Shown here in pieces: positions 17,362 through 26,337 of a stretch of DNA of 64,000 nucleotides. The stretch covers positions 744,001-808,000 of the forward strand of contig OZ252216.1 of assembly GCA_965248915.1 (NCBI GenBank). The letters run 5' to 3'. The DNA comes from CBDFLA01 sp965248915 (GTDB lineage Bacteria; Pseudomonadota; Alphaproteobacteria; M2410). Each line of letters opens with the position of its first letter. Position 1 is the stretch's first letter. The notes under the pieces are model-generated. The model ran no database searches. It saw nothing but the letters and a program-made list of their open reading frames with translations, and was not told the DNA's origin. Position numbers and translations under genes: made by a program.

Positions 17362-18747
17362 TTAGGTTGAACCGCCGTTGAGGGTCATGAAGCTCCAGCA
17401 AGCAGCAGCGTCGTTCATGGCGTGCTTACCGGTGCAATAGGCCTCTTCCGATTGATCACGGGCAACCGCAATACACTGTGCAAGATTTAGCTTCGCCCAT
17501 TTCAAACACTTCTCGCCACGGTGGTTTGTGACCATCTGATTGACTTTCTGGGAATATTTCCCATCGGTCTTGTTGACGGTCATATGAGCGCCAATCGTGA
17601 GCATTTGGCCCAGCATGGGTCGTGCGTTGGGGTCAAGTTTCGGATCCGTCAGGGTCAAACGCTTCTGCTTACTAGCGAGGACCAGTTTGCCGCCGGTTCC
17701 AGAACCCAGGAACTTGTTCGTCGTGGCCCTGGAAGCCAGAGGATCGGTGGTGATCTTGCGCTTCAATTGGATGTCGCCCGTAACCTTCTTGAAGGCAGCG
17801 CCCATTTCAAGCAATTGGGTGGTTTCTGCCGTCACGTTATTGACGACGGATCTCGCCGCCTGGCCAGAAGACCGTAGCTTCATGACAGATTCGTAATGGA
17901 TCTTGCCCAAGTACCGTTTGGCCCCACGCTTGTCGACGCCACGGATGACTTCGGAGTAAAAGGCCGGTGTATAAGCAGCAACGGCTGAGTTATACGCTAC
18001 CCACGCCTGTGCGAGTTCTTTGTGGTCATACTTGGACAGGCGTTGGTGCGCCTTGCTGATATTGTTGCGGTTCTTGAAAGAGGCGTCGGAAATAGCTTCC
18101 AGGTCCTTGCGATAGGAATCGTAGGTCCGGACCAGTTTCACAACCCGCGATCCAGCTGTGTCTGCAAAGATCGTTTCGCGCATCGCTGACCCAGTTGCAG
18201 CTCCAACCGCTGAGCCGCCTGCATCCGCCACTTGAATCTCTTCTTTCTTAGGTTCAGCATTTGGTTTTGGTTTTGGTAACTCTTTGACTTCAGCAACTGT
18301 CTCTACTTTCGCTGTTTCTTCGACCACCGGTTCTGCGGCTGCTACTGCTTCGACTTCAGGTTTCTTCTCGCGCTTGCGGAAGAAGGAAGCCAATCGGGAG
18401 CGTTTCCGCTTTTCCCCTGGTGTTGCCGCATCCGCAGCTTCTTCGCTGTTTGCAGCGGTATTTTCAGCTGTTTGAGTGTTGACCGGATTGTCGTCAACGG
18501 GCTCTTTCTCAACTGCATCCACGACCTCTTCAGATTGGTCGTTTTTAACTTCTGCAGTTTTGCTTTTGCCAGTGTCTTCGGCTGCTTGGGCGGACTGAAC
18601 CGACCCAAAACCGGACCCTGATCCAAAGCCAAATGTCTGACATCCCGCGACAGGCGGAATGGCGATCATGAGGGCTGCTGCCATCGCCAACTTTCGTTTG
18701 CGAGGGGGCAAGCCCGATTTCGAAGCAAGAAAATCTACTCGTATCAC
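17362..18747 (-). CDS. Large lipoprotein with Lys/Glu/Ala-rich linker and Cys-rich C-terminus
   Basis: About 461 residues from GTG 18747, where a basic PRKRK stretch, a hydrophobic AMAAALMIAIP segment and the lipobox VAGC form a lipoprotein signal; the frame is open further to 18843. After the lipid site come about 170 residues rich in Ala, Glu, Lys and Pro, likely a disordered spacer. The last 240 residues look folded and mostly helical, ending with four cysteines (KCLKWAKLNLAQC, AYCTGK, AAACW) that could form two disulfides in the periplasm. I do not recognise the domain. A strong terminator follows, so the gene is probably monocistronic. Confidence 0.7.
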   Translation of the reverse strand: MIRVDFLASKSGLPPRKRKLAMAAALMIAIPPVAGCQTFGFGSGSGFGSVQSAQAAEDTGKSKTAEVKNDQSEEVVDAVEKEPVDDNPVNTQTAENTAANSEEAADAATPGEKRKRSRLASFFRKREKKPEVEAVAAAEPVVEETAKVETVAEVKELPKPKPNAEPKKEEIQVADAGGSAVGAATGSAMRETIFADTAGSRVVKLVRTYDSYRKDLEAISDASFKNRNNISKAHQRLSKYDHKELAQAWVAYNSAVAAYTPAFYSEVIRGVDKRGAKRYLGKIHYESVMKLRSSGQAARSVVNNVTAETTQLLEMGAAFKKVTGDIQLKRKITTDPLASRATTNKFLGSGTGGKLVLASKQKRLTLTDPKLDPNARPMLGQMLTIGAHMTVNKTDGKYSQKVNQMVTNHRGEKCLKWAKLNLAQCIAVARDQSEEAYCTGKHAMNDAAACWSFMTLNGGST

Positions 18748-19198
18748 TCGTTTACACTCCCACCCGGCGTCTATCCCCAATTGCGCATCGCGCTGGGCCG
18801 TCGGATTGCTTGGATCCCAAACCAGCAACCTCAGCCCTGACACCTACAGACCCCCAACTATAGGGGATTTCGCGGCAGGAGCAACGCATGAGGCCATTTG
18901 AACCTGCAAAACTATCGACCTGGGATTAAATCCTCGTAAGGGGGATGCCAGGATTTTTCACAAGATTTCAAAGAAACTTACCTAAAAATCGCACACGTTT
19001 GCGGGAATGGGCGCGGCGTTTACCATGTCTCACTTGATTTGCCGCAAGAATGATCTCTCTTAAACAACTGAATCAAATAGGCAAATCGTCGCTGATCGGA
19101 TCAATTGAAGATTCAGGAAACGTTAAGACTCAAGAGCCAACTTAGGAAACGAGAAAGAATAATGAGTCGTTCGTTAACGTTCCGCGAGTTGTCCATCA
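18748..19198. other. Intergenic region between divergent lipoprotein and histidine kinase genes
   Basis: About 450 bases without a supported gene. The frames in it are short and lack ribosome sites. The part from 19060 to 19190 is AT-richer and probably carries the kinase promoter. No repeat, tRNA or terminator was seen. Confidence 0.5.
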
Positions 19199-21151
19199 GT
19201 GTTGGAAATTTCTCTTGAAAAAAATGGTGACTGGTCACCGAGATTGGCGGGCCAGAGCCCGGCGGTAAAGGTGAATCGTCAAATCGTCGCCATCGCGATG
19301 CCACAAGCAGCATCGGGGATGTTGGCTATTGCTGCACTGCCCTTCATTCTGTTTTTCAGTGGCGGTCTCAGCATTTGGGAGTGGGCTATAGCTCTATGGG
19401 CCGTGTCACAATTGCCGCTTTCATTCCTCCCGAAATTCGGTTGGACGAAATCGACATTGAAGTTTGTTGACCTGGCGAACCTGTCCGGCCTCATGGCGTT
19501 GCTGTTGGCTCTAACCGGTGGCCTTACTTCATTCTTGCTTCCTTGGCTCATGATTATCCCAGCCGAAGCCGCCTTGATGCGCGAGCGCAAGCACATAGTG
19601 ATCGGCGTCGCGCTGGTCGCTGGAGTTATTGTCAGTGTTTGGATGATGGTCGCAACGGGCTGGGCGACGGTATCGCAGTCAATTCTAACTGGACAACCTT
19701 GGCTCTTTGCTGTCTCGACGGGTTTCGCCATCGCTTACATGGGCGCTCTAATTCACGTCCTGATGAAACGATCCCACGAATCTCAGACGCAAATTGAGCA
19801 GCGCGAAGACTACTATCGCTCACTGACCGAAAATGCCCGCGATATCATCCTACGATTTGGTCAGGATGGATCGATGACCGGCATATCGGCTGCGTGCGAG
19901 GACGTGCTGGGCTATCGGCAAGAGAAGTTGCTCAAACACTCACTTGATCAATTGATCCACCGAGCGGATCGAAAATCAGTCGAAATTGGATTATCCCAGG
20001 CACACTATTTCGGAAACGACACCACAATGGTATTCCGGATCCGTCACAGTCTCGGTCACTACATTTGGTTGGAGCTGCGGTGCCGCGCGGTTCCTGTAGA
20101 AAACTGTGCAACTGTTGATGTGTTCAAGAATGATCAGTCAGAGCCCGCTGGAACCGAAACCTATACACAATACGAAGTGATTGGAGTGGCGCGCGATATC
20201 ACAGAGCTGAAGCAGGTCCAAGAGGGTCTACAGCGCGCCCGCGACGTTGCCGAGACAGCCAATCAATCGAAGTCTCAATTTTTGGCAAACATAAGCCATG
20301 AGTTACGCACACCGCTCAATGCGATCATCGGCTTCTCCGATATGATGAAACAAGAGATGTTCGGGCCGGTCGGCGATGAGCACTACAAAGAATACGCCCG
20401 CTTAATCAATGACTCAGGCGCGCACTTGCTGGATCTAATCAGTGATCTGCTTGACATGTCGAAAATTGAAGCAGGCAAATTTACCGTCAAGATGGAGCGG
20501 TTGTTTTTCCCGATCGTGATTGAAAACTGCTTGAAGCTCATCCGATTGCAAGCTGAACGCGCCCGCGTCAAACTCTCGGTTGATTTACCTGAGAGCATGC
20601 AACACATCAAAGCGGATCCGCGCGCTTGTCGGCAAATCCTTCTCAATCTGTTGAGCAATGCGATCAAGTTTACGCCACCGGGTGGCATGGTCACAGTTCG
20701 AGCCAAGACCGTTCAAGGGAACTTGGAACTCGAGATTCAAGACACCGGTGTGGGTATCCCACCACAAATGCTGGTTCGGCTTGGACAGAGGTTTGAGCAG
20801 GCCGAAGAAACCGTGCCCGCAAATGACGGGCACGACCGTACGCTGGCGGGAACAGGCCTGGGCCTAGCGCTTGTTCGATCCCTGGCTGAGTTACACGATG
20901 GGGATGTTTCCATCGAGAGCCGCATGGGCGAGGGCACGACAGTTCGTGTCGTGATGCCAACGCGGGAAGATGAGATTCGTCACCAAGAAGATCAAGCCGA
21001 TCTTCCACTGACGCGAGAGAGTGTTATTGAGCGTCACATGGCGAGACTTGAGGAGTTTGAGGCGGCGCAGAACCAATCACGCGAAGCTCAACCGTTCGAC
21101 ACTGTCGAATATGGTACAGCACGTTGGCCACCTCTCCGCGGCGCCGCCTAG
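19199..21151 (+). CDS. PAS-domain membrane sensor histidine kinase (PleC/DivJ type)
   Basis: A 650-residue sensor kinase. Residues about 30-190 hold about six transmembrane helices, 205-335 a PAS domain, and 345-355 a linker. The H-box FLANISHELRTPLNAIIGFS has the phospho-accepting His367. The catalytic domain shows the N-box NLLSNAIKFTPPG, G1 DTGVGIPP and G2 GTGLGLALV. The H-box and the following FGPVGDEHYKEYARLINDSG are of the type seen in alphaproteobacterial PleC/DivJ cell-cycle kinases. No response regulator is adjacent, so the partner is unknown; DivK-like regulators are plausible. Its TAG stop shares CTAG with the stop of the convergent bcsC gene. Start is GTG 19199. Confidence 0.9.
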   Translation: MLEISLEKNGDWSPRLAGQSPAVKVNRQIVAIAMPQAASGMLAIAALPFILFFSGGLSIWEWAIALWAVSQLPLSFLPKFGWTKSTLKFVDLANLSGLMALLLALTGGLTSFLLPWLMIIPAEAALMRERKHIVIGVALVAGVIVSVWMMVATGWATVSQSILTGQPWLFAVSTGFAIAYMGALIHVLMKRSHESQTQIEQREDYYRSLTENARDIILRFGQDGSMTGISAACEDVLGYRQEKLLKHSLDQLIHRADRKSVEIGLSQAHYFGNDTTMVFRIRHSLGHYIWLELRCRAVPVENCATVDVFKNDQSEPAGTETYTQYEVIGVARDITELKQVQEGLQRARDVAETANQSKSQFLANISHELRTPLNAIIGFSDMMKQEMFGPVGDEHYKEYARLINDSGAHLLDLISDLLDMSKIEAGKFTVKMERLFFPIVIENCLKLIRLQAERARVKLSVDLPESMQHIKADPRACRQILLNLLSNAIKFTPPGGMVTVRAKTVQGNLELEIQDTGVGIPPQMLVRLGQRFEQAEETVPANDGHDRTLAGTGLGLALVRSLAELHDGDVSIESRMGEGTTVRVVMPTREDEIRHQEDQADLPLTRESVIERHMARLEEFEAAQNQSREAQPFDTVEYGTARWPPLRGAA

Positions 21152-23727
21152 TGGTAGCGGCGGAACAGGTTTTCGGTCAAATCCGATTGATAGAGTTCCG
21201 AACGGTCACCTAATGTCACACGAATCTTGAAGAAAACACCGTGCTCTGAATAGTCGCTGGCATCTAACGCGTAGGCGCCAGCCTCAGCGATGACCCGGTC
21301 GTACAAAAGCCACGCCCCTTGGACCTGGGCGGTTGCCCCCAAACCCGATGAATCCGTTGCGGCGTAGAACAAGTCGCCAGGTTGGATATCCAGCGGATAG
21401 TAGGGAGCAGCATCCTGTTCTGCCGTTTCGTAGGCGACGCTCCCTGATCCTTTCACGATCCACTTCTTGCCCTGCTCGGTTAAGAAATTGAGACCCAAAC
21501 CGATATTGTACAGAGACGATGGGGAATAATATCCTCCGTGTCCATGGGTGAACCGGCTGAGGTTTTCGTCGAATGCCTCATAGCGGTAGCTTGGCCCAAT
21601 TGAAAAATAGCTAAAGCCCTCAAGATCAAGATCGTAAGCAACGCTCACCGATTCAAATACATTGATGTTATCGGCGACTTGTTCACCTGTTCGTTCACCC
21701 ACACGAACGTCGCCACTCAAACCCCATTTGCCAGGCAAGGGTTGATAGACCTCAGCATGAACGCCAGTTTCGACCACTCGGCCATAGCTCATGCCAGTTG
21801 CCGGATCTTGCAAGCCAGAGAGGGACAAGATGGACTCATAAATTGACTTGCGGTGGGCGCCCAATGTGTAGACCGCGCCGTCTGCGTGAAACCGGACGTC
21901 AAAATGCCCTGTGACAGTAGGATCAACTTCACCGCCAACGGGCGTTGCACCAATCGATGCGTCGAATTCAACCTCGCCCTCGCGGTTCCAGTGAAAGGAT
22001 GGGATGACGACAGTACCATCCGTTGTGGTTTCAAAAGGACGAGGGCCAGGCTCTGGTAACACGCGGGTCCCGACAAGTGTGATATCGAGCGGGTCGCCAC
22101 CGGAGTCGAGTAACGCGATCTCAAACTCAGCCCGCATGTGATGTCGGCCGGTCGTCTGGTAGAACGAAAACTTGCTTGAAAGCGCTTCGAACTCACCCAA
22201 CCCTTGTTCGCCGTCGCGGTATTGATATCGCAGGCCGACACCGAGCCACGTCGCGCCCGCTTGTCGAACGCTGCCATACGTGGCCGGGTCGTCAAGCGCG
22301 GCACTAAGGAGGTGTCCCCGGTAATAGGCGCGATCTGCGCCAGTATTTGACATGATCTGATCAGGCAAAGGTTCCGGCTTCGTGGTTTCTTCCCCCGTTG
22401 TCACCGAAACCAAGAGTGGTCCATCAACATCACGCGCCAATCGGTTCATATCATCAAGACGATTGAGAGCTGCAAAACTAGCTCTCACACCATCAGCCGA
22501 TTCTTTGTCTGGGCTTGTCCGATAGAGAGCTTCAAACCTCGACGCCGCATTGTCATATCGCTTGAGTTTAAACTCTGACCAGGCCGCCAGAAGTTGTGCT
22601 TTGCGATTGCTGCCAATCGGTTGATCAGCCTGCTCAGCAAGCGAAAGACTTGCTGAAAATTTCTCTGCCGAGTACGCGTCATATCCCCTTGACAGCAATT
22701 CTTCTCGGTACATCTGATCAAGTTTCTGGTCCCGCTGATCCAACCCGGAAAGGTATGTGAATACTGCATCTGAACCACCGGTTTCTTTCAAAGAGAGAGC
22801 GGTGCCGAGTTGCGCATTCAACATCTGTTCCTTGGAAACTGTGTCGAGAGCGAAAATTTCCTTGAAGAGAGTGAGAGCCTTGTCGAGGTTTCCATTGTTC
22901 TTGGCTTGCCAAGCTTGCGACAACAAAAAGCCTGGATCGCGTGAGGTTGGATTTTCGATGCCGAGGAGTGTTGACACTCTTTCAATTGTTGCAGTGCGCT
23001 GGTATTTGACTGCGGCGCCAAGCCAAGCCTTCAAGAAATCCGTGTGAACTTGATCGAGTTTGGTGAGGTCGCTTCCGGTCTTGGCGGTCTGCCCTGGGCG
23101 GACGAGATCGGCGATTGGGCCGCTTTGGGTTATTGCAAACTCGGACAGATGATTGAAGCGTTCCGCTGCTATGGCTGAGTAGAGGAGCCCAATCGCATTG
23201 GACGGCGATGGATCCGCACTGTACAGGCTTTCAAACAGATCCAGAGACTGTTTGAACTGCCCAAGTTTAAAAGCGCTCCATGCTTCGAAAATGTCGACTT
23301 CAGGTCTGGCGGCGCGAACAGCAGGATCACTCTGGAGAAGGGCAAAGACCTCTTCGTAGCGTGCACCTTCGTAGGCAGCACCGATTTTTTCCGCCAACTG
23401 GTGAATTCGAAGAGGCACGCCGTCATTTGGGGCAGGTGCCACGGTCTCAGTGTCAGTTGCAACACTCTTTCCGTCATCGCTCAGAGTAGATGCATCGTCC
23501 GGCCCCAGTAGACGAATGATCAAAGCAATCTCGGCCTCAGAAATCGCTTCAATCGCCAGATTGTCCTGCTCCCGTCGTTCGATCCTATTGGTTTCAGCCG
23601 AACGTTCAATCGTTGTCTCATGATCAGTACGATCAATGTCGACCTGTTGCCCCAGTGCCAGGTGTAGGCCTGACATCGGCGCCAACAGGCCAGCCGAAAT
23701 TGCGAGAACCGACGCGCGATACTTCAT
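21148..23727 (-). CDS. bcsC: BcsC-like cellulose export protein (TPR + outer-membrane barrel)
   Basis: An 859-residue exported protein with signal peptide (about residues 1-26). Residues about 90-450 are helical and TPR-like. The C-terminal 350 residues match the BCSC outer-membrane barrel: a FDASIGATPVGG segment, then YFSIGPSYRYEAFDENLSRF and the diagnostic THGHGGYYSP. It is shorter than the roughly 1150-residue enterobacterial BcsC because it has fewer TPRs. It would guide cellulose through the periplasm and outer membrane. It lies three bases after bcsB, so the two are certainly cotranscribed. Its stop interlocks with that of the histidine kinase. Confidence 0.85.
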   Translation of the reverse strand: MKYRASVLAISAGLLAPMSGLHLALGQQVDIDRTDHETTIERSAETNRIERREQDNLAIEAISEAEIALIIRLLGPDDASTLSDDGKSVATDTETVAPAPNDGVPLRIHQLAEKIGAAYEGARYEEVFALLQSDPAVRAARPEVDIFEAWSAFKLGQFKQSLDLFESLYSADPSPSNAIGLLYSAIAAERFNHLSEFAITQSGPIADLVRPGQTAKTGSDLTKLDQVHTDFLKAWLGAAVKYQRTATIERVSTLLGIENPTSRDPGFLLSQAWQAKNNGNLDKALTLFKEIFALDTVSKEQMLNAQLGTALSLKETGGSDAVFTYLSGLDQRDQKLDQMYREELLSRGYDAYSAEKFSASLSLAEQADQPIGSNRKAQLLAAWSEFKLKRYDNAASRFEALYRTSPDKESADGVRASFAALNRLDDMNRLARDVDGPLLVSVTTGEETTKPEPLPDQIMSNTGADRAYYRGHLLSAALDDPATYGSVRQAGATWLGVGLRYQYRDGEQGLGEFEALSSKFSFYQTTGRHHMRAEFEIALLDSGGDPLDITLVGTRVLPEPGPRPFETTTDGTVVIPSFHWNREGEVEFDASIGATPVGGEVDPTVTGHFDVRFHADGAVYTLGAHRKSIYESILSLSGLQDPATGMSYGRVVETGVHAEVYQPLPGKWGLSGDVRVGERTGEQVADNINVFESVSVAYDLDLEGFSYFSIGPSYRYEAFDENLSRFTHGHGGYYSPSSLYNIGLGLNFLTEQGKKWIVKGSGSVAYETAEQDAAPYYPLDIQPGDLFYAATDSSGLGATAQVQGAWLLYDRVIAEAGAYALDASDYSEHGVFFKIRVTLGDRSELYQSDLTENLFRRYH

Positions 23728-23730
23728 GGG

Positions 23731-26139
23731 TCAAACCGTTTCTTTGAGACGCTGTCGTTCCTTCAGCATAGCGCGAACAGTCCATGCCATAACAATGATC
23801 ACGATCCCAAACCCAAGAATCCACCACCACGGAGCCCGAGCCATGTGGTAGCGCATGAGTTCAAAGAAATTGATCGAGCCCACATGGAAGATCGGGCCAG
23901 CGCGCTGCGCCCACACGAACTCACTGTTGGGACGCCATAGAACCAAGTCTCCAGCGAGCTGCCCCCACATTTGTGGCTCGACAAGAAGATTTACATTCTC
24001 TTCGAGATCTTCAGACGTAGATGCCGTTACGACGGTCATTGTGGATTCTGGATCATAAGGCGATTTGTAAGCGACCATGAGGGCATTGTTGCCGAGGCCA
24101 CCGGACTGAATCATGGTGACGGATTCACTTTCAACATCAGTAGAGCGCCCGCGTGCTGCCTCATAAGCCGCTGTAAAGTCGGACCAATAGTCGGCTTGTT
24201 GAATTTCTCTCAAAGCGCCGCTGGAGCCCGGGTGAGGCAGGGCCATTTCGCCATCAAGTTTGAGAGGTGCACCAATCAATGCTTCGCTTGGTAGACTGTC
24301 GACCGGTCCAATCAGGATGACGTCTCTCGATTTCATATCGTCTTTGAGGTCAAACCCTGTCCACATATTGTACAATGAACCACCGCTCACTTGTGCAAGC
24401 TTGGCCGTCATGAGGTAGGCTGATGTGATTGTGCCTTCGCTCTTGTCTGCAACGACCATAGAAAAATCTAATCCCGAAGGGTCACTCGAATAGGGAAAGC
24501 CCGTGCGCTCAAAAATATCGAGGTCAGGTTGATAAACATATCTCTCAGCACTTGGAACCGTTAGTTCCGAACTGCCACCAAGCGTCAACAAAAGATTCTC
24601 TCGACCTGGCGATATACATGGACCGCCATAGGGCGAGAAGAACGCCGGACGGAATAAAATAGTGTTGCGCCCCGGGATGAATGTGCGCGCCGGGATGTAA
24701 ACCTTGTAATCACGGAATGCGGCGCCACCTTCATTGGACAGCGGAATGGCCTGTTGGAAATCTCCATTAATGAAGAGGTTCAAGACCGAGTCACCGCGAA
24801 ACCCTGCTCCGTAACTCATGTCCAAAGCGAGGCCGAAATTATCGGATTCCTTCACATAGAAGTCGGCCGGTAATTCAAAGGTTAGTTCTGCGGTTTGCTC
24901 ACCAATGGCGCTCAAGGTTTTCGTACCAAAACTCAGGGCACTGAAATTGTAGGTGGTATCTGGGTCCAGGCGTGATGTCTGTGCTTGTGCAACAGCGTAT
25001 GGAATGTCGACTTCACTGATGAGCATGTGCGTGTCGTCAATAAAGGGAAAGGACTTCAGGCTAAAGGCAAGCGCTGCACGCTGTACCTCTTCCGCGGTTG
25101 TCCCTGCGATAACGATCGCGAAATGCCGGTTGTCATTGCCAAGTGGGTAGATGCCCACAAACGCCGAAGTAATCGCTGAGCTGATATCGCTTGAGACGAA
25201 TGGCGCAAGTTCTTCGCGCGTTCCAAACAAGACCATGTTTCGGTCTGCGACGGCGCTCTCGTCCAAGCCACTGAAGAAACTTGTCGCGGAGCTGTCATTC
25301 GCTGATACAGCAGGTCGGGCAGCTTCGAAAGTGAGGCGCGGCATGATGTATTTGAGCCGAAGTGCAAGTGCTTGAGAAATGAGCCCACCCCAAGAGAGCG
25401 CATCGTTCGTCATCACTTGTCCGGCATTGATGATTGCGAAGTCGCGGGCACCGCCCATGGTTGGTGAAATGAGCTGGTCTATTTCCGAGAGATTTGGTGC
25501 AAGCAAATCGAACTCACCATTGATGGTCAGCGTTGAGAGCTGTGTGTCAATCTGCGTCCAAAGTTCAGGTGCCGTGAAGTCTTCGCATTGTTCCGTGTAA
25601 TGTTGCGCAACCTCAAAGGCGATTTGATTGAAACCGGGCTCAATGAGATTTATTGGGATATCAATACTGGCGGCCGCATTTGGATGAGCAGGATCCAGAG
25701 GGAACTGTGCGATAACCGCTTCATTGTTGAGGATGCGCAATTGGGAGCGCTTCTCGACGAGAGAAATTGAATTAACAAACTCAAGATGAAGTCGAGCGCG
25801 ATCGACCTTCATTTGCGGAGCAATTGAATAGTAGACCGAGTCTCGCGATCGGCTCTGACGCAATTCAATGTGCCCTGGACTGGCCCTCAATTGGTTGAGC
25901 CGCAATGAAAAGCCATCCTCCTCAACCATTTCGGTCGTGAGTTCTTCGTCGGTCAGTGCGGCTGTTTCTTCCAGAACCTCACTCTCCGTAATCTCGGTAA
26001 CAGGTACAGCGTCGCGTGCGACGTCGTCGAGGCCCTCTGATTGCCCGTGAACGCTTATTGGCCAGGTCAGCAACACCACGGCCAGCGATGCAATTACAAC
26101 GGATGTGGAACTCTTATGGTGTCGAGTGGGGGAGAACAT
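23731..26139 (-). CDS. bcsB: Cellulose synthase subunit BcsB
   Basis: An 802-residue periplasmic subunit with a signal peptide after ATG 26139 (hydrophobic SVVIASLAVVLLTWP); the frame is open to 26229 without a ribosome site. The protein is rich in beta structure and contains the BcsB features SIDIPINLIEPGFNQIAFEV, the carbohydrate-binding-like repeats, and a final transmembrane helix (WWWILGFGIVIIVMAWTV), which anchors it to BcsA. It completes the inner-membrane synthase and guides the glucan into the periplasm. It is followed by bcsC after three bases; a 198-base gap separates it from bcsA. Confidence 0.9.
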   Translation of the reverse strand: MFSPTRHHKSSTSVVIASLAVVLLTWPISVHGQSEGLDDVARDAVPVTEITESEVLEETAALTDEELTTEMVEEDGFSLRLNQLRASPGHIELRQSRSRDSVYYSIAPQMKVDRARLHLEFVNSISLVEKRSQLRILNNEAVIAQFPLDPAHPNAAASIDIPINLIEPGFNQIAFEVAQHYTEQCEDFTAPELWTQIDTQLSTLTINGEFDLLAPNLSEIDQLISPTMGGARDFAIINAGQVMTNDALSWGGLISQALALRLKYIMPRLTFEAARPAVSANDSSATSFFSGLDESAVADRNMVLFGTREELAPFVSSDISSAITSAFVGIYPLGNDNRHFAIVIAGTTAEEVQRAALAFSLKSFPFIDDTHMLISEVDIPYAVAQAQTSRLDPDTTYNFSALSFGTKTLSAIGEQTAELTFELPADFYVKESDNFGLALDMSYGAGFRGDSVLNLFINGDFQQAIPLSNEGGAAFRDYKVYIPARTFIPGRNTILFRPAFFSPYGGPCISPGRENLLLTLGGSSELTVPSAERYVYQPDLDIFERTGFPYSSDPSGLDFSMVVADKSEGTITSAYLMTAKLAQVSGGSLYNMWTGFDLKDDMKSRDVILIGPVDSLPSEALIGAPLKLDGEMALPHPGSSGALREIQQADYWSDFTAAYEAARGRSTDVESESVTMIQSGGLGNNALMVAYKSPYDPESTMTVVTASTSEDLEENVNLLVEPQMWGQLAGDLVLWRPNSEFVWAQRAGPIFHVGSINFFELMRYHMARAPWWWILGFGIVIIVMAWTVRAMLKERQRLKETV

Positions 26140-26278
26140 CGTGTCACTTTCCTTCCCAGCTGAGGCGCAGTTTGCGTTTGTCGCCTCATGATAGGTGATT
26201 CGAGGGTAGAAGAAGTCAGAAACCCGCACAAAATAAGGGGTATGCCTGTTCTGCGATCAAATTAAGAAATACTCAAAC

Positions 26279-26286
26279 ATGGTTAA
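26279..26286 (-). promoter_or_regulatory. CtrA-like half-site (TTAACCAT) upstream of bcsB
   Basis: TTAACCAT reads on the minus strand in the bcsA-bcsB gap, 140 bases before the bcsB start. This octamer is a known CtrA binding variant in Caulobacter-type bacteria. An eight-base match can arise by chance, so it is only suggestive. Confidence 0.25.
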
Positions 26287-26337
26287 CAAATTGCTTTTGA
26301 TGGCACTGCCAACAGATTGATATCTCACCGAGTAAAA

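Noticed and set aside
18230..18560. Repetitive-looking stretch as a possible DNA repeat array
   Set aside because: The pattern is codon-level low complexity from the Ala/Glu/Lys/Pro-rich linker of the lipoprotein; there is no fixed repeat unit.
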